Positions 41,330 through 49,651 of a DNA stretch of 64,000 bases are shown here, in pieces. The notes under the pieces were generated by a model. That model was not told the origin of the DNA, did not search any database, and was given only the letters and a program-made list of their open reading frames with translations. The position numbers were made by a program, and so were the translations under genes. Within the stretch, counting starts at the first letter, position 1. Each line of letters begins with the position of its first letter. The stretch comes from Thiorhodococcus minor (lineage in GTDB: Bacteria; Pseudomonadota; Gammaproteobacteria; Chromatiales; Chromatiaceae). The DNA lies in assembly GCF_010820565.1 (NCBI RefSeq), contig NZ_JAAIJQ010000028.1, positions 1 through 64,000 of the forward strand, given 5' to 3'.

Positions 41330-41827
41330 ATAGGGTCACAAGCCAGGCGGGGATCGCGGGCTCTCTGCGCGAGCGGTCAAGACCCCATTATGGTCGGCCA
41401 GATCGAGGGCGCAATGCGTGACGTCGCGCTCAGATTCCGCGCACTGAGGGCGGGAGCCTCCGGCAGCGCCAGCGCGAGCGCCCCGGCGCAGCAGGGACCG
41501 TCGAGCGTGGGGACGGGGAGCTGGAATGTAATCGAGATTGGCCGGATACGACCCGCAAGCGCATGGCGCAGCGGCGCGATCGAGCGCCACGGGCCGAGGC
41601 AGGCGCTCGGCGTCAGCGCAGGCGAATGCTCGGCCAGGGAGGGGGCGAGCGCATCCCTGCACCAGCACCTCTGTGCTCCAAGCTGGGATCCCATCATGGA
41701 TTCGGGCGACATCAGTGCTGGGAGTGTCGGCCTCCGGGCCGGAATCTGCTGACCGAGAGGTCAACACTCCCAGCGTCACCCCTTGCTGCAGCCCAGGATG
41801 GAACTGAGCACGACAGAGGCCGCGGCC
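41330..41827. other. Intergenic region with imperfect hairpin
   Basis: This 498-bp region separates the FadL gene from the EAL-HDOD gene. Segments at 41716-41727 and 41764-41775 are complementary in 11 of 12 positions, and partial pairing (GGCCTC with GAGGTC) extends the stem. It lies about 52 bp after the fadL-type stop, so it may end that transcript, although no T-run is seen. No gene was recognised. Confidence 0.4.
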
Positions 41828-43120
41828 TCAGAAGGTCTTGACGATCTGCAGACCCACCAGATGGGCATCGAAGGAGTAGTCGCCGTCGAGCGCCGTCGTC
41901 CCGTTCAGATCGGCTCCGGTGTAGGTAGTGCTGCTGCGGTAATTGCGGTCGTCGGCCGTGACATACATGTAGGCGGCCTCGAGGCTGTAGCCCTGACCGA
42001 GAGACTGCGCCAGACCGATGCTGAAGAGATGGCGGTCGTTGTCGGGGACGCGCGCGCTGAAGTGATCGTCACCCTGCGCGGTCTCGTCGTAGGTGTAGCC
42101 GAAGCGCAGCTGGGTCTGCGGCTGCACCTGATAGGTGACGCCGAGCCGATAGGCATTGGAATCGTCCCAATCGTTCTGATCGGCGAAGATCACCTCGCCC
42201 GTGCCCTTGCCGGTGACCTTGAGGTCATTGAAGCTGCTCCAGCCGGTGCGCGTGATATCCACCTCGACCGCGAGCTGACCATTCACCGCATAGCGCGCAC
42301 CGACCTGCAACCGCCAAGGCAGATCGAAGTCGACCTCGGCCTTCTGCGCGGGCGCCAAGCGCCCGAGATAGACCAGCGTCTGGCTCAAGGGCACATAGTC
42401 GCCGCTGACATCGACGGTCGCACTCGAGCGATAGGAGGCGCCCAGGCTCCAAGGCCCCTCGCGATAGAGCGCCCCAAGGTTGAAGCCCAGTCCCATGCCG
42501 TCGCCCTTCAGAGAGCCGGCTGTCGAGGCGAGCTTCGCGGTCTTGGTCCAGTAGATGTCCAGGCCCGCGGAAAGGCTCAGGTTGTCGTTGACGCGATAGG
42601 TGCCTGTCGGACTGAAGTCCACCACCTCGAGCTGGCTCGCCGTGGGATGACCGAGCGGGACCTCGGGATCGAGCGGAGCCGGAACCGGCAGGGTCCTGGT
42701 ACCACTGACGGCCGGGAAGGCCCCGTCCTCCCAGCGGGTCTCCAGACCGAAAGGCGTATTGACGGCAAAGCCCAGGCGCCAAGCATCATTGAGCTTGAGC
42801 GCCGCCTGGAGGGCAGGCAAGGCGACCCAATCCGCCCCCTGGCTATCGTGGCTACCTGACGCGGTCTCGACGGAGAAGCTCGGACTGATGAGTACCGTGC
42901 CAACCGCGATGCTGGATTCATCGTGGAACCCCATGGCAGCCGGGTTGTAGGCGAACGCGCCGACTTCCTCTGGGTTCGCGACCAAGGCGTTCGCGGTGCC
43001 AAGGCCAGCGACGGAAGCCTCGGGCAGCATGAAGCCTGCACCCAAGGCGGCGTTTTGAGCCCCGACGGCGCCGGCTGCGATCAGCAGCGCAATTGAGCGG
43101 GCGACCCTCTGATTCATCAT
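41828..43120 (-). CDS. FadL-type outer membrane transport protein
   Basis: The 430-residue porin belongs to the FadL/TodX family that moves hydrophobic compounds through the outer membrane. It has a signal peptide (MMNQRVARSIALLIAAGAVGAQNAALG), the conserved mature N terminus GFMLPEASVAGLGTANALVA, the YNPAAMGF motif close to it, and a barrel ending in ...VKTF with terminal phenylalanine. I start at 43120, with AAGGA 8 nt upstream; a longer frame reaches 43201. In sulfur bacteria such porins are often of unknown substrate; aromatic or fatty substrates are the family default. It diverges from the LysR gene. Confidence 0.9.
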   Translation of the reverse strand: MMNQRVARSIALLIAAGAVGAQNAALGAGFMLPEASVAGLGTANALVANPEEVGAFAYNPAAMGFHDESSIAVGTVLISPSFSVETASGSHDSQGADWVALPALQAALKLNDAWRLGFAVNTPFGLETRWEDGAFPAVSGTRTLPVPAPLDPEVPLGHPTASQLEVVDFSPTGTYRVNDNLSLSAGLDIYWTKTAKLASTAGSLKGDGMGLGFNLGALYREGPWSLGASYRSSATVDVSGDYVPLSQTLVYLGRLAPAQKAEVDFDLPWRLQVGARYAVNGQLAVEVDITRTGWSSFNDLKVTGKGTGEVIFADQNDWDDSNAYRLGVTYQVQPQTQLRFGYTYDETAQGDDHFSARVPDNDRHLFSIGLAQSLGQGYSLEAAYMYVTADDRNYRSSTTYTGADLNGTTALDGDYSFDAHLVGLQIVKTF

Positions 43121-43740
43121 GTGGTGATTCCTTAACATCGACTCTGTAAACGGACATGCTTGGCCTTCGAGCCATCCAGCTCGATTGCGCCCATGCCTCA
43201 TTCGAAGGCAAACCGTTTCAAGAGGAGGACGACGTACGGGAGCCGGAGCGCTGACTTGAGAATCACCCAGTCGGACGGCATTTCATGCTGCGATGGCGAC
43301 CTAGACTCAGGCGTCGATCATGGTTTCGGCCAGCTGTCTCCCGAAGGGTGGACAAGCGCAGCGCGGTCCACCTGCGCCGGCGCGGGATTCGGTGGACTTC
43401 GCTCTCGCTCGTCCACCCTGCCGGCCCAACTGATGACCAAGGCCTAGACTCATGCAGTGCGTCCACTTTCCAACGGCTGCGGGGCAACATCGAGCCGGAG
43501 CCTAGCCCGTCGATTCCTCAAAGAGCCTTTCACTTCGGAAATCGCCGTCATCTCAAGGCGCTCGGGTCTCGATAAGCCGCGGAGAACTCTATGACATGGC
43601 CCGCTCCGTTTCCATACTTTGTTGCGACATTTTGTCATGTATGCGAAAAGTCACAGACACGGACCCCGTATCTGAGCGGCCCGATCGGGGGCTAGCTCGC
43701 TAGCCGTCACGCTAGGTACGGCTGATGGGTCTGTGATATA
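43121..43740. other. Intergenic region upstream of FadL gene
   Basis: This part of the divergent gap holds no recognised gene. It includes a short perfect stem (GGCTAGC at 43690-43696 with GCTAGCC at 43699-43705) and an AT-richer stretch near 43615-43660 (TTGTTGCGACATTTTGTCAT) that may carry promoter elements. Confidence 0.4.
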
Positions 43741-43800
43741 AGGAATTTCTATCTAGCCATACACTTCGTAGCCATAGACATCTAATAGAGTGACATCTGG
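43741..43800 (+). promoter_or_regulatory. LysR promoter/operator candidate
   Basis: Directly upstream of the LysR gene is a 60-bp AT-richer stretch. TAGCCATA occurs at 43754-43761 and 43769-43776, 15 bp apart start to start. Such repeats could be binding sites for the regulator itself. The ribosome binding site is weak (GAGTGAC). Confidence 0.35.
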
Positions 43801-44712
43801 ATGGCGGATCGCAGACTTCAGGTGTTTCATACCGTTGCCCGACTCCTGAGCTTCACCAAGGCCGCGGAAACGCTGCACATGACGCAGCCCGCGGTGACCT
43901 TTCAGGTGCGACAGCTCGAAGAGCACTTCAACACACGCCTCTTCGATCGGACGCACAACCGCATCAGCCTGACCGAGGCGGGACGCGTTGTCTATGCGTC
44001 GTCCGAGCGCATTTTCGAGCTCTATGCCGAAATGGAGAACGCGGTTCGGGAGATCACTGGCGAGATCAGCGGCGCCCTCACCATCGGCGCCAGCACCACC
44101 ATCGCCGAGTACATGCTCCCGACCCTGCTTGGGGATTTCAAAGAGCGCTACCCCGACGTCACGATTCACCTCAAGGTGGCCAACTCCGAAGGCATCGTCT
44201 CCATGGTCGAGAGCAACGCCATCGACCTCGGGATCGTGGAGGCGCCGGTCGCGAACAAGAATCTCGTCGTCGAGGTCTGCAAGCAGGATCAGCTCGTGGC
44301 CATCGTGCCGCCCGACCATCCCCTCGCCGCACTCGAGGAGGTCGAGGTCAAGCGCTTGCTGGAATACCCCTTCATCTGCCGGGAAGAAGGCTCTGGCACG
44401 CGCGAGGTCATCAGCGACTACCTCCAGATCCAGCCCAGCTGCAACACCGCGCTGAAAGTCGCGATGGAGCTAGGCAGCCCAGAGGCCATCAAGGGGGCCG
44501 TCGAGGCGGGCATGGGTGTGTCCGTGGTCTCTCGAGCCACCATCCAGAAGGAGCTCAGACTGGGCACGCTCGTAGCACTGCAGCTCAGCCCGCCGCTGGA
44601 GCGCCCCTTCTCCTTCGTCCACCAGAAGCAGAAGTTTCGGCTCCGCGTCATGGAAGAGCTGCTGGAGTTCGCGCGCGAGTATTGCCATCGCCAGAGCGAG
44701 CACGCCACCTAG
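43801..44712 (+). CDS. LysR-family transcriptional regulator (CysL/CbbR-like)
   Basis: The 303-residue protein has the LysR N-terminal winged helix (about 1-60; FHTVARLLSFTKAAETLHMTQPAVTFQVRQLE) and a periplasmic-binding-type effector domain (about 90-295; GALTIGASTTIAEYMLPTLLGDFKERYPDV, then EAGMGVSVVSR). The effector part resembles the CysL/CbbR branch that controls sulfur assimilation or CO2 fixation genes. Targets are unknown; the divergent FadL gene is 680 bp away, too far for a clear divergent pair. ATG at 43801 starts the protein exactly at the family N terminus. Confidence 0.9.
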   Translation: MADRRLQVFHTVARLLSFTKAAETLHMTQPAVTFQVRQLEEHFNTRLFDRTHNRISLTEAGRVVYASSERIFELYAEMENAVREITGEISGALTIGASTTIAEYMLPTLLGDFKERYPDVTIHLKVANSEGIVSMVESNAIDLGIVEAPVANKNLVVEVCKQDQLVAIVPPDHPLAALEEVEVKRLLEYPFICREEGSGTREVISDYLQIQPSCNTALKVAMELGSPEAIKGAVEAGMGVSVVSRATIQKELRLGTLVALQLSPPLERPFSFVHQKQKFRLRVMEELLEFAREYCHRQSEHAT

Positions 44713-44880
44713 AGGACCGCCGAACGGCTGCCAGCCTGCCCGCGCGACTTACCGGTCGAGAGGAAACGCCCGACGGCCTTTCTTGTCGAATCACTCATCC
44801 CGGCCCCCGAACGAGGCTGGACGCCCCGCTAGGCGCAGCGCAGCCCAGGGCAGCGACCAGGATCTCGCGCCTCGCTACGC

Positions 44881-44948
44881 ACTGGTCTGAAATACCGACT
44901 GGTCCGAAGTGCCGACTGGTCTGAAGTGCTCAGTGGTCTAGACGTGGA
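44881..44948 (+). repeat. 17-bp tandem repeat, 3-4 copies
   Basis: Three adjacent 17-bp units start at 44881, 44898 and 44915 (consensus ACTGGTCTGAAGTGCCG), and a diverged fourth starts at 44932 (AGTGGTCTAG). Units differ at few positions. They lie 60-130 bp upstream of the gene at 45009, where an operator array would be expected. There are no spacers, so it is not a CRISPR array. Confidence 0.75.
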
Positions 44949-45008
44949 CCTTCCGCGAAGACTGTCGACACATCTCCAGGTATCATCGCGCTTCCACGGG
45001 CTGCCGCC

Positions 45009-45464
45009 ATGACCGAGGTCGTCGGCGCCACCCCCATGCATCCGAGTCGTACTGCCTCCGAAGCCGAGTCTTCCAGCGTGTTGAGCCGACCAACCGAATC
45101 CGCCGACGAACGGCGATTGATCAAACGCTTTCGCAAGCTCTCCGCGGGCGACCGTCAGACGTTGCTCACATTGGCCGATTTCCTGGCGCAGCGCGACGCA
45201 CCTGAGTCGCTAGGCACACCTGAAATCATCGAGGAGCCGAGGCTCATGCCGCGGCCCGAGAAAGAGACGGTCGTGGGAGCCATCAAGCGGCTGTCGCAGA
45301 CCTACGCCATGCTGGAGCGCGACGCGCTGCTCAATGAGACCTCGGCGCTCATGTCGGCGCACGTCCTCCAAGGCCGCGGCGCGCCCGAGGTCATCGACGA
45401 GCTCGAGGCACTCTTTGCCCATCACTATTCGGAATACCGTCGCAAACACAGCCCGGAAGGCTAG
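45009..45464 (+). CDS. Small helical protein of unknown function
   Basis: A 151-residue hydrophilic protein without signal peptide or membrane segment. The first ~30 residues are Ser/Thr-rich and probably disordered; from ADERRLIKRFRKLSAGDRQTLLTLADFLAQRD on, the protein is mostly helical. I do not recognise a characterised family. It ends 9 bp before the permease start, so the two are very likely one operon, and the 17-bp tandem repeat lies upstream. The start is uncertain, since no ribosome site is seen; another ATG is at 45036. Confidence 0.75.
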   Translation: MTEVVGATPMHPSRTASEAESSSVLSRPTESADERRLIKRFRKLSAGDRQTLLTLADFLAQRDAPESLGTPEIIEEPRLMPRPEKETVVGAIKRLSQTYAMLERDALLNETSALMSAHVLQGRGAPEVIDELEALFAHHYSEYRRKHSPEG

Positions 45465-45473
45465 TCCCGTCCC

Positions 45474-46547
45474 ATGAACATCTTCGCAAGCTGGTTCCAG
45501 CGCAATCTCTCGGACCCGCAGATCGTCTTTCTCGCCGCGCTGCTGCTCGCCGGCTTCGCGGTCGTCCTCACCATGGGAGACATGCTTGCGCCCGTGCTGG
45601 CGAGCATCGTCATCGCCTATCTGCTCGAGGGCCTGGTCGGCCAGCTGGAGGAGCGCAACCTGCCGCGCCTCGCCAGCGTCGTTCTGGTCTACGCCCTCTT
45701 CCTGGCATTCGTGGTCACGGTGCTGGTGGTGGTCATGCCGCTGCTGTCACGCCAGATCACCGACCTGGTACAGCAGCTGCCGAACATGGTGTCGGAAGGG
45801 ACGCGGGTGCTCATGGACCTGCCCGAGCGCTATCCGGAGATCGTCACCCAGGGCCAGGTCGACGAGGTGATCGCCTCGCTGCGGGCCGAGGTGGTCAATT
45901 TCGGTCAACAGGTCCTGTCCTGGTCGCTCGCGAGCGTCGTCGGCGTGATCACCATCATGGTCTACCTCATCCTAATGCCGATCCTCGTCTTCTTCTTCAT
46001 GAAGGACAAGGGGCTCATCCTCGGCTGGTTCCGCCAGCACCTGCCCAGGCATCACGGCATCGCCGGCGACGTATGGAAAGACGTCGACCGGCAGATCTCG
46101 AACTATGTGCGCGGCAAGGCCTGGGAGATCCTCATCGTCTGGGCGGTGAGCTATGTGACCTTCTATGCCTTCGGGCTCAAATACTCCATGCTGCTCTCGC
46201 TGCTGGTCGGGCTCTCGGTGATCATCCCCTACATCGGCGCCGCCGTCGTCACCGTGCCCCTGCTGCTGGTCGCCTGGTTCCAATGGGGCTGGTCCTCGCA
46301 GTTCGCCTGGCTGACCGTGGCCTACGGCATCATCCAGGCCCTCGACGGCAATGTGCTCGTCCCGCTGCTCTTCTCGGAAGTGGTCAACCTCCACCCCGTG
46401 GCCATCATCGTCGCCATCCTAGTTTTCGGCGGTCTCTGGGGCTTCTGGGGCGTCTTCTTCGCGATCCCACTGGCCACGCTGGTCCAGGCGACCCTGACCG
46501 CCTGGCCAAGACGAAGCATTCAGACGGAATCGACAGGCGCGGCATGA
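45474..46547 (+). CDS. AI-2E/PerM-family permease
   Basis: The 357-residue inner membrane protein has seven to eight membrane segments: three near the N terminus, one around 150-175 (VVGVITIMVYLILMPILVFFFMKD), then four in the C-terminal half. It includes the family's PYIGAAVV and GFWGVFFAIPLA-type segments. This UPF0118/PerM family was linked to AI-2 export in E. coli (TqsA), but other members are Na+/H+ antiporters or unknown transporters, so the substrate is open. It follows the small helical protein by 9 bp, and a hairpin lies after the stop. Confidence 0.92.
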   Translation: MNIFASWFQRNLSDPQIVFLAALLLAGFAVVLTMGDMLAPVLASIVIAYLLEGLVGQLEERNLPRLASVVLVYALFLAFVVTVLVVVMPLLSRQITDLVQQLPNMVSEGTRVLMDLPERYPEIVTQGQVDEVIASLRAEVVNFGQQVLSWSLASVVGVITIMVYLILMPILVFFFMKDKGLILGWFRQHLPRHHGIAGDVWKDVDRQISNYVRGKAWEILIVWAVSYVTFYAFGLKYSMLLSLLVGLSVIIPYIGAAVVTVPLLLVAWFQWGWSSQFAWLTVAYGIIQALDGNVLVPLLFSEVVNLHPVAIIVAILVFGGLWGFWGVFFAIPLATLVQATLTAWPRRSIQTESTGAA

Positions 46548-46579
46548 TCGGGCGGCAATAGCGCCTTCCGCAGGAAAAA

Positions 46580-46609
46580 CGCCCTGCCGGAAGGCTCTCC
46601 GGCAGGGCG
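46580..46609 (-). terminator. Intrinsic terminator of the FmdB-like gene
   Basis: A perfect 11-bp GC-rich stem (46580-46590 with 46599-46609) has an 8-nt loop. On the minus strand it is followed by TTTTT, a classic rho-independent terminator 45 bp after the FmdB-like stop. It also lies 32 bp after the permease stop on the other strand and may serve both. Confidence 0.88.
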
Positions 46610-46654
46610 CTCTTGGGCGGCTCGAATCACGAGCCGCGTTATTCGAGAGCCGCC

Positions 46655-46912
46655 TCAGTTGAGACCGCACATCCCGCCCGAGCAGCAGCTCCCCGTCGGG
46701 CATGCCGGCGCGGTGCCGCTCCCCAGGCTGGAGCTGGTGACCACATTGCCGCCAGTCGCCAAGCGATGCACCGGGGCATCGGCCGGGGTGTCGCCCAGCT
46801 CCAGCCGCGCCCGCTCGCAAAGCTCGCCCCAATTGCTGAGCGTCTCGCTCATGCGGTGACTCACCTCGATGACCTGCCCATTGGCCTCGCACCGATAATC
46901 ATAGGTTGGCAT
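46655..46912 (-). CDS. FmdB-like zinc-ribbon protein
   Basis: This 85-residue protein starts MPTYDYRCEANG, the FmdB-type opening, and ends with a cysteine-rich tail (CPTGSCCSGGMCG). The usual first CxxC knuckle has lost its second cysteine (CEANG), so a classical zinc ribbon would need the tail cysteines. FmdB was first named from formamidase regulation; the family's true role is unsettled. GGAG lies 7 nt upstream of the ATG. It is convergent with the permease gene and has its own terminator. Confidence 0.78.
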   Translation of the reverse strand: MPTYDYRCEANGQVIEVSHRMSETLSNWGELCERARLELGDTPADAPVHRLATGGNVVTSSSLGSGTAPACPTGSCCSGGMCGLN

Positions 46913-47124
46913 CTTGTCTCTCCGTCGAATATCGATAAACGCTAATGCGCGCGATTATAGGCAAGCGCGAAGCCGAGGCAAAGCCCACCGAGACCCGCGG
47001 TTATTCATCCTGAGGCGCAGTGCCCGATAGTGCTCGCGAGGACGCGGCGGGATCTCCGCGACCCATCGCGTCTGCGTCGGGCGATCACCTAGGAAGTGTC
47101 CGTCAACTGCCTCCCGCTGCTCTG

Positions 47125-47280
47125 GTCACGAAGCTCCTGCTTCGTGACCTCGGCGACGAAGCTCTGCTTCACGACGCCGAGCACTTCCGGCCCCTGCACC
47201 AGGCCGAAAAGCAGGGCTTACCCTCAGACTCGCGAAGCGGAGCTTCGTCTCGCGGGTGACGCAGCTGGAGCTGCGTCACC
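47125..47280. repeat. Cluster of short perfect palindromes
   Basis: Four hairpin-forming units lie within 160 bp: 47125-47148 (10-bp stem, 4-nt loop, GAAGC...GCTTC core), a weaker one at 47157-47169, 47233-47247 (6-bp stem) and 47255-47280 (12-bp stem, 2-nt loop). Three share the GAAGC/GCTTC core. No gene was recognised in 46913-47386. It resembles a REP-type cluster. Confidence 0.6.
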
Positions 47281-47386
47281 AGAGACCCAAATCGGGAAAC
47301 GAGACATGGACAGCTCCTTAGCAGGCCGGACAAGGGGAGCCAAATGCCACCTTGGATCGGCAATTGGCTCCCCTGCGCAGCCGCGC

Positions 47387-48790
47387 CTAGACCATGCGCT
47401 CGAACAGATCGCGCATCGCGTCGACAAGGCCCTCGACGTCGCCCTGGTCATGGAAGAGGTGCGTCGAGATACGCAGCGCGTGAACGGCTTCGCCGCCAGA
47501 GGTCAGCTCGAAATCCGTGGTTCGGACGATATAGCCGTACTCCTCGCGCAGCCGGTCACGGAACTGCGTCAGCGTCGACAGGTCGGCTTGGTCCGTGAAG
47601 GGATTGAAGGCCGTGATGCCCCCGGTGAGCTCACGAATGTCCGGCGTATAGAGGACCGCGTCCGGAAGCTGCTCGCGGATCAAGTCGCGAGTCAGCTGGC
47701 TGAGGTCCTTGTCCCAGCTCTCGATCCGATCGCGTCCGATGCTGCCCCAGAGATCGCAGACATCGGCCAGGGCGCGAAGCGCCGGGTAGTTGTCGTTGCC
47801 CTTGTACTGCAAAGCCGTCTGCCATCCGAAGCGATCGACATAGTGCGCTAGCGACGAGTTGACGGCCCACATCGGCTTGCGCTCCGGCCAGAATTCGGCG
47901 CGGCGCGCGGCGCCGTCCCTCACGTACAACAGCCCAGTCCCGCCCGGACCGCATTGCCACTTGTGACCGGAGGCTGCATAGAAATCGCAGTCGATGGCAT
48001 GAAGATCCAAGCTGAGCATGCCGGAGCCATGGGCACCGTCGATCAGTGTCGGAATCCCATTCGGCACCGCGACATCATCGCAGATTCGTGCGACCGGCAG
48101 GACAGCTCCCGTCTTGTAGGTCACGTGCGACATCACGATAAGACGCGTCTCGGGGCGAATCGCCGCCTCGATCGCGGCCAGATAGTCGTCCTCGGAGCCC
48201 GGGAAGACCGGGATGCTGACGTACTCGACCTGAACGCCCAAGCGATCCGCGAGCACCCAAAGCGGTGAGGTCGCCGCCACATGCTCATGGTGGGTCGCAA
48301 TGACGTGATCTCCCTCACGGAGGTCCAAGCCGTGCAGCACGCTGACCATGCCGTCGGTCGTATTGCGGGTCATCACCAGCTCGGACGCATTGCAGCCGAA
48401 CTGGGGGGCGATCCGCGCGACGAGATCGCCAGTATAGGGCCATGCGCCCCACTCGCCCTGCATGTCCCAGGGAGAGGTCGCGACGATGCGATTGTAGGTA
48501 TCGTAGCTGTCGAGCACCGGCTTGGGCATAGAGCCCGTGGTGCCGATGTTCATGTAGGTGGCGTGCCGATCGAGCAGAAAGAGCTTGCGGACTTCTTTGA
48601 AGACCTTGTCGTCGCTCCAGCCCGGCTGGATGTTCAGGGTCGAGCGTCCCTGCCCCCCGGCGATCGCCGCCATTGGCCCGGTGAGTGTGGCCACGCCGAC
48701 GGCCGTCGCACCGGCGAGCTTGAGAAACGACCGACGGTCGAGCGCTGAGTTCGAATGCTGTGCGTTTCGTGTATTTGACTTCACTGCCAT
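47387..48790 (-). CDS. Tat-exported class V aminotransferase-like enzyme
   Basis: The 467-residue protein carries a twin-arginine signal (DRRSFLKLAGATAVGVATL) followed by a class V aminotransferase fold, similar to isopenicillin N epimerase/EgtE-type enzymes. The PLP lysine is Lys277 in SGHKWQCGPGGTG, and LIDGAHGSGML supplies the aspartate that contacts the PLP ring. Export of a PLP enzyme by Tat implies cofactor loading before transport. I start at ATG 48790, with AGGA 9 nt upstream; an ATG at 48799 is right next to that site and less likely. The substrate may be a cysteine derivative, but that is inference. It lies 274 bp downstream of the DsrC-like gene. Confidence 0.87.
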   Translation of the reverse strand: MAVKSNTRNAQHSNSALDRRSFLKLAGATAVGVATLTGPMAAIAGGQGRSTLNIQPGWSDDKVFKEVRKLFLLDRHATYMNIGTTGSMPKPVLDSYDTYNRIVATSPWDMQGEWGAWPYTGDLVARIAPQFGCNASELVMTRNTTDGMVSVLHGLDLREGDHVIATHHEHVAATSPLWVLADRLGVQVEYVSIPVFPGSEDDYLAAIEAAIRPETRLIVMSHVTYKTGAVLPVARICDDVAVPNGIPTLIDGAHGSGMLSLDLHAIDCDFYAASGHKWQCGPGGTGLLYVRDGAARRAEFWPERKPMWAVNSSLAHYVDRFGWQTALQYKGNDNYPALRALADVCDLWGSIGRDRIESWDKDLSQLTRDLIREQLPDAVLYTPDIRELTGGITAFNPFTDQADLSTLTQFRDRLREEYGYIVRTTDFELTSGGEAVHALRISTHLFHDQGDVEGLVDAMRDLFERMV

Positions 48791-49064
48791 GAGATCCATT
48801 CCTGTTTTGGGAGTAGCAAGCGAAGCGTACAACGTAGCGTGGATCAGAGACCCAGGTCGCAATTCCGGTCTTTGCGCCCAAGCCCAGAAGCGAACTGCCC
48901 AGAGAATTGACGAAGATCAATCAGAAAACACTCATGGGCCAGTCGCTGTCGACGCTGGGAGCCGAGGCGATCCTTGGACCTGCGAAGAGCCTCCAGCTCT
49001 TTCTTGGAGGGCGCACACCGATGCGAGCCGGTCGGCTCGCACTCGATGTGCGGATGGGAGGTTT

Positions 49065-49406
49065 TCAGCAGGAGTGACAGTAGTACCTTGGCAGGCCCGC
49101 CAGCCGGCATGCCTGCTTGCAGCCACCATCGGGGAAGAGCGACTCCAAGTGCTTGCGCGTGCAGGGCAGGTGCTCGGAGAGCTCGGCGCCGATCGACTTG
49201 ACGATGACCTTGGGCGACGGCGGCATCTCATGGGTCGCGTAGTAGTCGCGCAGGAAGTGGATCACCCTCCAGTGGCAATCGGAGAGATCGAGCCCCTCCT
49301 CTTCCGCCATGGCCTGGGCGATCTCCGGCGCCCAGGCGTCGAAGTCGGCGAGGAGCCCTTGCTTGTTGATCTGCAGGTCTCGGCCTGCAATCTGGGTGGT
49401 CGACAT
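49065..49406 (-). CDS. DsrC/TusE-family protein with altered arm
   Basis: The 113-residue protein is a DsrC/TusE-family sulfur carrier. Conserved parts are DFDAWAPEIAQAMAEEEGLDLSDCHW, FLRDYYATHEMPPSPKVIVKSIG and CKQACRLAGLP. DsrC carries substrate trisulfide on two cysteines of a flexible C-terminal arm, Cys100 and penultimate Cys111 in A. vinosum. Here Cys100 is kept, but residue 111 is His, with Cys110 and Cys113 beside it; an extra Cys96 is also present. It could be a regulatory or thiol-transfer paralogue rather than the reductase partner. GGAGGA precedes the start. No dsrAB genes are in the window. Confidence 0.88.
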   Translation of the reverse strand: MSTTQIAGRDLQINKQGLLADFDAWAPEIAQAMAEEEGLDLSDCHWRVIHFLRDYYATHEMPPSPKVIVKSIGAELSEHLPCTRKHLESLFPDGGCKQACRLAGLPRYYCHSC

Positions 49407-49651
49407 GATCTTCCTCCACCACCTTTCGGTGGATCAGGTCAGCTTGGTGGTTAGCGCCTTTCCGCTGGCAGCGAGTCCTGTTATTGAGCGCGGCGCATGA
49501 GGCACGCGCCCGATGGATTGACAATTCTCAATCACGCATGTTCAAGCATGACCGGAAATCCCAGGGATGCAAGGAGCGATGAGACCGGGCAGCCGCCATC
49601 GAGCGTATCCGCGCTCGATGGCGGCCGAATCGGCAGGGGAGGAGCGAGAGG

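Noticed and set aside
44881-44948. CRISPR array
   Set aside because: The 17-bp units are directly adjacent with no spacers, only 3-4 copies exist, and there are no cas genes.
47010-47386. Small protein genes between the FmdB-like gene and the aminotransferase
   Set aside because: The reading frames there only span the palindromic repeats and have no ribosome site or motif.
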